Source: Candidatus Dadabacteria bacterium (GTDB taxonomy: Bacteria > Desulfobacterota_D > UBA1144 > Nemesobacterales > UBA2774). From it: a stretch of 10,576 bases of DNA. Both the position numbers and the translations under genes were made by a program. Positions 1 to 6,994 of this stretch are shown here, one piece after another. Position 1 is the stretch's first letter; each line of letters opens with the position of its first letter. Below the pieces are notes generated by a model. The model did not search any database. It was given only the letters and a program-made list of their open reading frames with translations, and was not told the origin of the DNA. Where the stretch lies: contig JAHKKQ010000061.1 of the NCBI GenBank assembly GCA_020027805.1, positions 1 through 10,576 on the forward strand, given 5' to 3'.

Positions 1-42
1 CAGGCGGTCCTGCTTCTCTTTGCTTAAACGGCTCTTCCGCAT
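1..42 (-). CDS. IS1595-family transposase, N-terminal fragment (runs off window)
   Basis: Only 14 codons are inside the window, reading MRKSRLSKEKQDRL. This closely resembles the opening of IS1595/IS1016-group transposases, which typically start MRKSRLSxxKQ..L before a helix-turn-helix-like region and a DDE-type catalytic core. Those later parts are outside the window. The start is supported by an AGGA ribosome-binding site at plus positions 50-53, seven bases before the ATG. The gene faces the same way as nuoG and nuoH, so it could be co-transcribed with them. Whether the frame stays open is unknown. Confidence 0.65.
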   Translation of the reverse strand, partial: MRKSRLSKEKQDRL

Positions 43-76
43 CCAGCTATCCTACATATCCAGCCCGCAAAAGCTA

Positions 77-94
77 GTTATCTAGGACAGCCCC
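77..94 (-). repeat. Putative terminal inverted repeat of the insertion sequence
   Basis: The minus-strand sequence GGGGCTGTCCTAGATAAC lies at the presumed outer edge of the element. Its start matches the sort of terminus I recall for IS1016-like elements. The matching inverted copy would be at the other end, outside the window, so the repeat itself cannot be confirmed here. Confidence 0.5.
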
Positions 95-137
95 TAATTC
101 ATTTACAATCAATAGTGATAAGTGAAGTGAGGCCCGT

Positions 138-1205
138 TCAAGCCTTTAGATAGCCGTAGTTCTGGAGGACAAGTATGGCGATGCTTACGATTATCAGATT
201 CGCGACGGCTATAGGAAAGAGCACCTTCCATCCGAGGTTCATCACCTGATCGTACCTGAACCGGGGGAGCGTAAACCTCACCCAAATGAAGAAGAACAGG
301 AACGCCAGCACCTTCCCTATGAAAACGATAGGAGGGAGGAACCAGTATTTGTCTATATCGATTCCGAACCAGCCGCCGAAGGGGAGCGGGTACCACCCGC
401 CGAAGAAGAGCGCCACCACGAGGCACGAGACGACTATCATGTGCGTATACTCGGCCATGAAGAACATCGCGAATTTCATGCTGCTGTACTCCGTGTGATA
501 ACCGGCGACGATTTCGGGCTCGGCTTCCGGCATGTCGAACGGGAGCCGGTTCGTCTCGGCGAAAGCCGCGGCGAGAAATACTATGCATCCGAGTATCTGC
601 GGGATTGCGAACCAGCACTTGGACTGGGCTTCGATAATGTCTTCCAGCCGGAGCGACCCCGTCCACGCGATCACGCCTATAATCGACAACCCCATGGCGA
701 GCTCGTAGCTTATCATCTGGGCCGCGCCCCGGAGTCCGCCCAGGAAAGAGTACTTGCTGTTCGACGCCCATCCGCCGAGCACCACTCCGTAAACGCTGAG
801 AGACCCTATAGCGAGCACGTACAGTATGCCGACGTTCAGGTCCGCTATCTGGAGCTTGACGAATATTGGAGCGCTCAGGAGTCCGAAGAGGGTCGTATCG
901 AATCCCTTGCCTATCGGTACGACGGCGAGCGCGATCAGCGCCGTGACGAGCGCGAAAGCGGGGGCTGCGATAAAAAAGGGCTTATTGACGTGGCTCGGTA
1001 TCAGGTCTTCCTTGAATATGAACTTGACGCCGTCCGCCAGCGGCTGGAGTAACCCGAACGGCCCGACGCGGTTGGGTCCGAGCCTGTCCTGTATGAAAGC
1101 GCTCACCCTCCGCTCGGCCAGCGTAAGGTATGCGACGAGCGTGAGCACTACGAAGAACATGAGGGCTATTTTTACGAGTGTAATTCCGAGTTCGACCCAA
1201 ACCAT
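138..1205 (-). CDS. nuoH: NADH-quinone oxidoreductase subunit H (complex I membrane subunit)
   Basis: NuoH (ND1) is the membrane subunit at the junction of the two arms of complex I. It helps form the quinone-binding chamber and the entrance to the proton-pumping arm. The 355-residue protein is of normal family length and strongly hydrophobic, with about eight or nine membrane segments. Family hallmarks are visible: ERR at 31-33, QDRLGPNRVGP at 39-49, LADGVKFIFKED at 56-67, the GGLRGAAQMISYE loop ending at 168, the acidic loop AETNRLPFDMPEAEPE at 216-231, and EYSSMKFAMFFMAEY at 239-253. Its ATG lies two bases after the nuoG stop codon, with a weak AGAGAA ribosome-binding site inside the end of nuoG, so the two genes are surely one transcript. 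The usual next gene, nuoI, is not in the window; an insertion-sequence end lies 43 bp downstream. Confidence 0.97.
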   Translation of the reverse strand: MVWVELGITLVKIALMFFVVLTLVAYLTLAERRVSAFIQDRLGPNRVGPFGLLQPLADGVKFIFKEDLIPSHVNKPFFIAAPAFALVTALIALAVVPIGKGFDTTLFGLLSAPIFVKLQIADLNVGILYVLAIGSLSVYGVVLGGWASNSKYSFLGGLRGAAQMISYELAMGLSIIGVIAWTGSLRLEDIIEAQSKCWFAIPQILGCIVFLAAAFAETNRLPFDMPEAEPEIVAGYHTEYSSMKFAMFFMAEYTHMIVVSCLVVALFFGGWYPLPFGGWFGIDIDKYWFLPPIVFIGKVLAFLFFFIWVRFTLPRFRYDQVMNLGWKVLFPIAVANLIIVSIAILVLQNYGYLKA

Positions 1206-1207
1206 AT

Positions 1208-2824
1208 TTATTCTCTGGCGGCTGACTGCCGGGTCCTTTCCGTCCCGAGCATGCCGATATTTTCGTAGTTTATTCCGCTGTAGGTAGAAACGTGTCCGGC
1301 TATTTCGAGCATTATTTCGGAAGGCGCGCCGTATTCGAAGCTATGAGGCTCGATCGCGCCGCCTATGAGCGAGAGTATCTCCCAATCGGGTTTCGCGGTC
1401 CCGGGAGGCGGTATCGTCTGCCTCACCCTCTGTACCCTTCCCCTGTCGTTCGTGAAAGTGCCTTCTTTCTCATAAGGGCTCGCTCCGGGCAGGATTACAT
1501 GGGCGAGTCTTACCGTTTCGGTAATCTTATAATCCTCCGCAATAAGGAGCGAGAGTCCGGCGAGCGCCTCTTTCAGCCTCGGGCGCTCTGCTGTGGTCGC
1601 GAATTTAAAGAGGTCCTCGCCGGCCGCGTATAGTACCTTCACGTCGCCGTTTAAAATCGCTTTTATCAGTTCTTCTATTCTTTCGGGGCCCGACGGGATA
1701 CCCATGTCCTTCACCCCGGCGCTGTTCGGATACGGGTCAGCGCTTATAAGACCGAAAAGCTTCGTATCGCCCGTGTCGCCTATGTTCGAGCCTATCCTTT
1801 CCGTTTTAAGGACACCGCTAATTTTTTTGATCAGATAAAGCTCCTCGTTCGTAAGAGCCGGGGATGCCAGAACCGCGACCGAATCCGGAGAAGTCTCCCT
1901 CGCCCTCATAAGTCCCGACGATGCGATAGCTATAGCGTCCGTCCAATCTGAAATCTCGAAGCCCTCTCCTTTTCTGACGATGGGGTCTTTGAGACGGACC
2001 CCGCCTTCCTGGACGTCCCTGAATCCGTATCTTCCCCTGTCGCAGATCCAGTATTCGTTTACGTCCATGTTCATGCGCGGCCTTACCCTCGACACCTGCC
2101 CCTTCCTGGGATCGACGCCGACCGTGATGTTGCATCCGGTGCTGCAGAGCGTGCAAACGCTTTCAGTGAATTTCCAGTACCAGACCCGCTCCTCGTGGAG
2201 GTTGTCCTTGTTGAGGAGCGCGCCCACGGGACAGAGGTCGGTAACGTTCCCTGAAAGCTCGTTGTCGAGGTTCTTCCCCGGGAATACGACGATCTTTTTT
2301 CTGAACCCTCTCCCGTCGAACCCCAGCTCGCCGGTCTTAGTGACTTCGTCCGTGAACCTCACGCACCTCGTGCACATTATGCAGCGGTTGGGGTCGTACA
2401 GTATCCTGTCGCTGAGATAGTATTTCCTTCTGACCTTCTTCTGTTCGGGCCCTTCGAACCTGCTCGCGCCCGGGCCGTGCTTGACCGCCGTAAGCTGGAG
2501 CGGGCATTCCCCGCCCTTGTCGCAGATGGGACAGTCGAGCGGGTGGTTTATGAGCGTGAATTCTACCGTCGCTTTCCTGGCTTTTATCGCCTTATCGGTA
2601 TTGGTTTTGACTATGAGGCCCTCCCTCACGAAGGTATTGCACGCGGGCATTACCTTGGGGACTCCCTCCACCTCCACCAGGCATTGCCTGCATTGGGCGA
2701 CCACGCTCAAGGCCGGGTGGTAACAGAAATGAGGGACGTCTATACCGACGCGGGAAGCCGCCTGTATAAGATTGAGGCCGTCTTCGACCTCTATTTCGAT
2801 TCCGTCTATCGTGAGTTTAGGCAT
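1208..2824 (-). CDS. nuoG: NADH-quinone oxidoreductase subunit G, compact form
   Basis: NuoG carries iron-sulfur clusters passing electrons from the NADH-oxidising module toward quinone. Ligand sets are visible in order: a [2Fe-2S] set at C34, C45, C48 and C62; a His-Cys3 set at H94, C98, C101 and C107; a [4Fe-4S] set at C148, C151, C154 and C198; and a further set at C224, C227, C231 and C261 that fits the extra N7 cluster of some bacterial enzymes. The rest is a molybdopterin-oxidoreductase-like domain ending in the conserved stretch ILPGASPYEKEGTFTNDRGR. At 538 residues it is much shorter than the common 700-900-residue forms; the missing part is mainly in the molybdopterin-like domain. 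The start suits the ferredoxin fold, but no Shine-Dalgarno sequence is obvious. nuoF does not lie upstream; a divergent gene does. Confidence 0.93.
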   Translation of the reverse strand: MPKLTIDGIEIEVEDGLNLIQAASRVGIDVPHFCYHPALSVVAQCRQCLVEVEGVPKVMPACNTFVREGLIVKTNTDKAIKARKATVEFTLINHPLDCPICDKGGECPLQLTAVKHGPGASRFEGPEQKKVRRKYYLSDRILYDPNRCIMCTRCVRFTDEVTKTGELGFDGRGFRKKIVVFPGKNLDNELSGNVTDLCPVGALLNKDNLHEERVWYWKFTESVCTLCSTGCNITVGVDPRKGQVSRVRPRMNMDVNEYWICDRGRYGFRDVQEGGVRLKDPIVRKGEGFEISDWTDAIAIASSGLMRARETSPDSVAVLASPALTNEELYLIKKISGVLKTERIGSNIGDTGDTKLFGLISADPYPNSAGVKDMGIPSGPERIEELIKAILNGDVKVLYAAGEDLFKFATTAERPRLKEALAGLSLLIAEDYKITETVRLAHVILPGASPYEKEGTFTNDRGRVQRVRQTIPPPGTAKPDWEILSLIGGAIEPHSFEYGAPSEIMLEIAGHVSTYSGINYENIGMLGTERTRQSAARE

Positions 2825-2854
2825 AGGAAATTCGGTTAAGCGACCGTCGGGAAA

Positions 2855-2883
2855 ATATTATCTGACAGGAGGGACCTTAGCAA
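2855..2883 (-). promoter_or_regulatory. Candidate sigma-70-like promoter for nuoG-nuoH
   Basis: On the minus strand, TTGCTA (plus 2878-2883) is followed after 17 bases by TAATAT (plus 2855-2860). GATAAT, two bases upstream of that box, overlaps it and is a closer -10 match with a shorter spacer. Transcription would start about 25 bases before the nuoG start codon. This is a consensus match only; each box matches about four of six positions. Confidence 0.4.
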
Positions 2884-2956
2884 GTTATGCGGGGATTTTG
2901 GAGGAATTTCAGCGCGGATGAGACGGTTTATGAGGGCTAATCCGGGAGCTCAGACG

Positions 2957-2981
2957 CCCGTAAGCATGCCTCTCATACGGG
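2957..2981. repeat. Short inverted repeat between divergent nuoG and tamB promoters
   Basis: CCCGTA at 2957-2962 and its exact reverse complement TACGGG at 2976-2981 are separated by 13 bases that include GCATGC. There is no T-run, so it is not an intrinsic terminator. It could be an operator or a chance repeat. A 9-base direct repeat, TATGAGGGC, also occurs on both sides of it (2929-2937 and 3009-3017). Confidence 0.25.
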
Positions 2982-3020
2982 GTGTGCTCATATCTTCGGT
3001 ATCCCGCCTATGAGGGCGTG

Positions 3021-3029
3021 TGTTATAAT
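3021..3029 (+). promoter_or_regulatory. Extended -10 promoter for tamB
   Basis: A perfect TATAAT (3024-3029) is preceded by TGT (3021-3023), making the TGn-TATAAT extended -10 element that can work without a good -35 box. No good -35 is seen at the expected distance. Transcription would begin near 3036, only about eight bases before the tamB ATG at 3044. Confidence 0.5.
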
Positions 3030-3043
3030 TCAGTGGATAGGCT

Positions 3044-6000
3044 ATGCGTTCGAAAGTCCTTAAACCTATATTTGTGTTCCTTCTGCTACTCTTATTATTA
3101 TCGGTATTAGTCATTCTTATAATCCAGACCCACTATTTCAGGCAGTTCGTCAAAATCACTACTAACGCCATCGTAAGCACCCTTACGGCGCAGAATTTCA
3201 AGATCGGGGGCATCGAAGGCAACTTCCTTAAGGGGATAACCCTTAAAAACGTATCGCTTGACATCGGGGGCAAGAAATTTCTCGACTGTGACGAGATATA
3301 TATCGATTACTCCCTCCCCGTTATTCTCGACGGCTCGATGCTGTTCAGCAAGGTGATCCCGCTCCACGTAGTGAGAGTAAAGGGAATCCGTATAAATCTG
3401 GTCCATTACGGGGACGATTCCTGGAATTTTCAGGAGCTTCAGAAATTAATGATTAAAGAAAAAAAGCCCAATCCCGATTGGAATATCTTTATACAGAACG
3501 GCTCTATACGGGACGCCAGAATGACGATCGAGGACGAGGCCAGGGGGGAGAGCTCGGTCTTCGAGTTATCGGATGCGGAGCTATCGTTGAACCTGATCAA
3601 AATAGCCGATAAGGCGGAGATCGATGTGAAAGACGCCCATCTGACCGTCGCCTATGAAAGCATGGACTTCGAAAAGCTGCATTTTGAGAATATAAAAGGG
3701 AGAGCGGTTTATTCGAATAAAGACCTCCCGGACACGTTCGAGGTTATGAACGTCGTATTTAATTACAGGGGGGCGGGGGTCAGCGGAAAGGGCGCCATAA
3801 TCGATATGATGGATCCGCGGTTCAGCCTGAACGGGCTGATAAGCGGGATAGATATCCCCGACCTGGGCGTTATCAATGCGGAAGTCGACGCGCGCGGGAA
3901 TTCCGTCAAATGGAAAGACCTGCACGCAACGGGGAAGATAAGGCTCACGGACTCGTCGCTCATGAAGGGCCGTCTCTCAGGCGGGATCGAATCCGTTCTG
4001 GTCGAGAACAAGCATATAACCATAAAAAAAGGCAATTTGGGCGCCGACCTCGGGGACGTTTCTTTCGAGGGCGCGATAGACCTGCTCGAGATACACGACA
4101 GGGAGAAAAATAACACGGCGGATTTTGAGCTCGACCTCCGGTCTCTCAAGGTCCCGCGCATCATCGAGATGCTGGAGAAGAAAAACGGGCCGTTCGAAGC
4201 GGGCATCAACCGTAACATCGATGCCGTAATCAATTCGAAAGTAAAAGTTACAGCCGGATGGAGCAGGTCCCGCGAAATGACGGCGGGTCTCGACATAAAG
4301 GAGATGAGCCTGACCGGGGGCGGCGCGGGGGAAATCAAGCTCAAGGGTCCTCTCGCCATTAGTGGCTCGAAGATAGATTACGATCTCGACGCCGGTTTTC
4401 TGAAAACGAATTTTGCTTCCCTCCTCAACCATCAGAGATATGCGAGCGACTTCAACTCGAGCCTCAAGATTAAGGGGTCGATGAGCACGGCCGAGACTTT
4501 TCCGAAGGGGTTCGAAGTGGCTCTCAGGGGTGAGGCCGCTCCTTCAAAGATGTTCGACATCAACCTCCGGAGGGGAGTCATAGACGCTGCGTATAACGGG
4601 GCCTCCGTCGGGATTAAATCACTCGTCCTCGAATCAGAGCCTTTCAGCGTGAACGCGTCGGGCGAGTTAGGGGGAGGCGGGGAGAACGGCATTAAATATA
4701 ATGTCGATATCAAAAATCTGAACTTCGTCGCGAAACTCGCGCCCGGCTATCATCTCGGCGGCAGCCTCGGTCTCAACGGTTACATCAAGGGTGATCTTCA
4801 GAAACCGAGAATCATAGTTAACGCCAGGGGCTCGGACATAACGTACGAGGAAAAACGTTTAAGAATGAAGAAGGTTGAGCTGACCGCTGACAGCTATCTC
4901 GATATAAACGACCTAAGGCTCACGGCAGGGGGGGAGGCGAAGGGAATAGATATCCAGGGCAGGGAAATCCAGGTCGTCGGATTCAAGGCCGCAAGCCAAG
5001 GGAGCGGGATAGACGGTAAGATCGAGATGCAGGAGACCGTGAAGAGAAAGTATTCACTGGATTTCAAGCTCGGGGAGCTCGGAGGCGGCGGAGCGCGGCT
5101 CGACATCGGTAACGTCCAAATGAGTTTTGAAAACGCGGTGTTTAAAAACCGCAGGCCTATCTTAATATCGCTGTCGAAGGATAGAGTGAGGGTGGACTCT
5201 TTTAATCTCTATCACAAGGAGAATTTCGTGGTAGGGGAGCTTACTTTCGGTTTCGACGAGAGCATCGACGGATCGATAAAGCTCGAGAAGCTGAGCCTCC
5301 TCGACGCCTCGGAGCTCATGGGCGTCAAATTCCCCGTGAAAGGCGAGATGTCCGGGGAAATAAAATTCGGGTCGTCTCTCAAGCGCCCCGACCTGAGGGC
5401 CGATATAACGGCAAAGAACCTTGAGTATATGAAATTCAAGAGCGACCGGCTCACCCTTTCGCTTCTATACTCGGGCGACAAGCTGGGGCTCGATCTGAAA
5501 ATTATCGACAAAAGTGAGGAAATACTCTCCGCGGTCGCCGACGCGACAATCAAGTTCGACCCTGAGAATATGGACAAGAGCATCGGGCAGGCTCAGTATA
5601 GGGCGACTGTAAAGTCAAAAGGGGTTGACATCAGTCCGATCAGCGTATTCAACGAAGAGATACAGGAATTGGACGGCAAGCTGTCGGTGGACCTGGTCGC
5701 GGAGGGGACCGGGGAGGACCCGAACGTTTCGGGCAGACTCGAGCTCAGGGATATGACGATGAAGATACTGGCGATGAGAAATAAAATCCGGATAGAAAAC
5801 GCGGTCATGGATATGTCTGGTAAATACGGCACTCTCCGCCCCGCTACGATCGATACCGGCGAGGGGAAAGGGGTATTCGAGGGCAGGGTGGATTTCAGGG
5901 ACCTTTCGTACACCGGCAAAGGCACGATGTCCAACATGCTCATGAAAACTTTTCCTGCGGACGTGACCGCCAACCTCGACGGCGATGTGGAGGTCGAGGG

Positions 6001-6937
6001 GAAATTCCTTAACGCATTCATAAAGGGGAATATCACGGCCAGGAATATTGAAATCATGGTCCCCGAAAAGCCCCTCAAGGAGATCGAGAGCATAAAGTTC
6101 ATTGACGAGCAGGAGCAGGATAAGGAAGAGTTCATTTTCACGGGTGAGAAAAAAGAGGATTTTGTCGAAGAGTTTATAGCGCTCGACCTCGATGTGGATA
6201 TACCCAGGGACTCATGGGTAAAGGGGGGCGGGGCGAACATCGAGGTCGAAGGGAAGCTCGATGTCAACAAGAACTACAAAGAGCCCTACTTGATAACCGG
6301 GAACATAGACGTCTTAAGGGGTGATTACCAGTTCATGGGCAGGCTCTTCAAGATCGAAAACGGCACTGTGAGCTTCAGCGGCAAGAAGATTACGGACCCG
6401 TTCCTCGACTTGAGGGCGACGTACGAAGTGTCGAGCGTCGAGGTGTACATCAACATCACGGGGACGGCGGAGAAACCGAAGATACAGCTTTCGAGCGACC
6501 CCCCGCTCGACGAGAACGAGATAGTCTCGTATCTCGTATTCGGCACGTCTTCGGATAAGCTCGGTACGGACGAGAGGGTGGAGTTCCAGGAGAAAGCCGG
6601 AGAGGTACTGGGAACGATGGCGGTCGGCGAGCTGAGAGAGGCGCTCGGCGAAGATTTCGCGATAGACGTGATGACCATCAAAGGCGGCCAGACCGGCTTC
6701 AGGGACACGCACCTGGAGATAGGTAAGTATCTGACCGACGACCTCTACGTAGGGTACGAACGGCTGTCTTATGAAAGGTATTTCTACGAGCGGTATTTCT
6801 TCAGTCCCGGCCTCCCTTCGTCCACGGTAACCGCCAACAGGGCGGTGATCGAATACAGGGTATTCGATTTCCTGACCCTCGAGAGCGAGATAGGGGACGA
6901 GGCCGGTGCGGACGTCTTTTTCAATTTCGACTACTGA
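3044..6937 (+). CDS. tamB: TamB-family translocation and assembly module protein (DUF490/AsmA-like)
   Basis: TamB-type proteins are anchored in the inner membrane and span the periplasm as a long beta-sheet groove. They are implicated in phospholipid transport to the outer membrane and, with TamA, in outer-membrane protein assembly. The 1297-residue product starts with a short basic segment and one hydrophobic anchor (about 8-27), followed by a very long beta-rich region of alternating polar and hydrophobic strands. The C-terminal TamB domain (about 1040-1297) is clear: GDYQFMGRLFKIENGTVSFS, DPFLDLRATY and SDPPLDENEIVSYLVFG are hallmark stretches. The chain ends FNFDY, a terminal aromatic typical of the family. 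An unusual YER repeat with period five occurs at 1238-1250. The start is fixed by the membrane anchor; a weak GGATAG ribosome-binding site lies before it. No tamA is adjacent. Downstream, 57 bp separate it from the convergent aminotransferase gene, with no convincing terminator. Confidence 0.92.
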   Translation: MRSKVLKPIFVFLLLLLLLSVLVILIIQTHYFRQFVKITTNAIVSTLTAQNFKIGGIEGNFLKGITLKNVSLDIGGKKFLDCDEIYIDYSLPVILDGSMLFSKVIPLHVVRVKGIRINLVHYGDDSWNFQELQKLMIKEKKPNPDWNIFIQNGSIRDARMTIEDEARGESSVFELSDAELSLNLIKIADKAEIDVKDAHLTVAYESMDFEKLHFENIKGRAVYSNKDLPDTFEVMNVVFNYRGAGVSGKGAIIDMMDPRFSLNGLISGIDIPDLGVINAEVDARGNSVKWKDLHATGKIRLTDSSLMKGRLSGGIESVLVENKHITIKKGNLGADLGDVSFEGAIDLLEIHDREKNNTADFELDLRSLKVPRIIEMLEKKNGPFEAGINRNIDAVINSKVKVTAGWSRSREMTAGLDIKEMSLTGGGAGEIKLKGPLAISGSKIDYDLDAGFLKTNFASLLNHQRYASDFNSSLKIKGSMSTAETFPKGFEVALRGEAAPSKMFDINLRRGVIDAAYNGASVGIKSLVLESEPFSVNASGELGGGGENGIKYNVDIKNLNFVAKLAPGYHLGGSLGLNGYIKGDLQKPRIIVNARGSDITYEEKRLRMKKVELTADSYLDINDLRLTAGGEAKGIDIQGREIQVVGFKAASQGSGIDGKIEMQETVKRKYSLDFKLGELGGGGARLDIGNVQMSFENAVFKNRRPILISLSKDRVRVDSFNLYHKENFVVGELTFGFDESIDGSIKLEKLSLLDASELMGVKFPVKGEMSGEIKFGSSLKRPDLRADITAKNLEYMKFKSDRLTLSLLYSGDKLGLDLKIIDKSEEILSAVADATIKFDPENMDKSIGQAQYRATVKSKGVDISPISVFNEEIQELDGKLSVDLVAEGTGEDPNVSGRLELRDMTMKILAMRNKIRIENAVMDMSGKYGTLRPATIDTGEGKGVFEGRVDFRDLSYTGKGTMSNMLMKTFPADVTANLDGDVEVEGKFLNAFIKGNITARNIEIMVPEKPLKEIESIKFIDEQEQDKEEFIFTGEKKEDFVEEFIALDLDVDIPRDSWVKGGGANIEVEGKLDVNKNYKEPYLITGNIDVLRGDYQFMGRLFKIENGTVSFSGKKITDPFLDLRATYEVSSVEVYINITGTAEKPKIQLSSDPPLDENEIVSYLVFGTSSDKLGTDERVEFQEKAGEVLGTMAVGELREALGEDFAIDVMTIKGGQTGFRDTHLEIGKYLTDDLYVGYERLSYERYFYERYFFSPGLPSSTVTANRAVIEYRVFDFLTLESEIGDEAGADVFFNFDY

Positions 6938-6994
6938 TCGTTATCCAAACGGCTGTTTCTTGATTAAGACCGCGTCGCGGATCGATCTTGCTTG

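Larger units (their letters stand above)
1..94 (-). mobile_element. Terminal part of an IS1595/IS1016-type insertion sequence, cut by the window edge
   Basis: Read on the minus strand, this begins with GGGGCTGTCCTAGATAAC at 94-77. After a roughly 50-base leader comes an ATG opening a reading frame that resembles IS1595-family transposases. The element continues past position 1, so its length, far end and intactness cannot be judged. The boundary at 94 is inferred from where the terminal-like sequence starts. The adjacent outside octamer, ATGAATTA on the minus strand (95-102), is AT-rich and would be the target duplication if this family's usual 8 bp applies. The element lies just downstream of nuoH and is read in the same direction. 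Family assignment rests on recall of the transposase N-terminus and of the GGGGCTGTCC-type end, with no database comparison. Confidence 0.68.

Noticed and set aside
441..1052. 203-codon plus-strand open frame opposite nuoH
   Set aside because: It lies entirely antisense to a highly conserved nuoH. The product is Arg- and Glu-rich and low in complexity, with no recognisable domain; it is a by-product of GC-rich codon use.
3763..4359. 198-codon minus-strand open frame opposite tamB, and similar frames at 5593-6270
   Set aside because: These are shadows of tamB, with Ser/Pro/Phe-rich translations typical of antisense frames, no ribosome-binding sites and no family resemblance.
6938..6994. Bidirectional terminator between tamB and the aminotransferase gene
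   Set aside because: Only tiny hairpins such as AAACGGCTGTTT and CCGCGTCGCGG are present and there is no T-run, so an intrinsic terminator is not supported.
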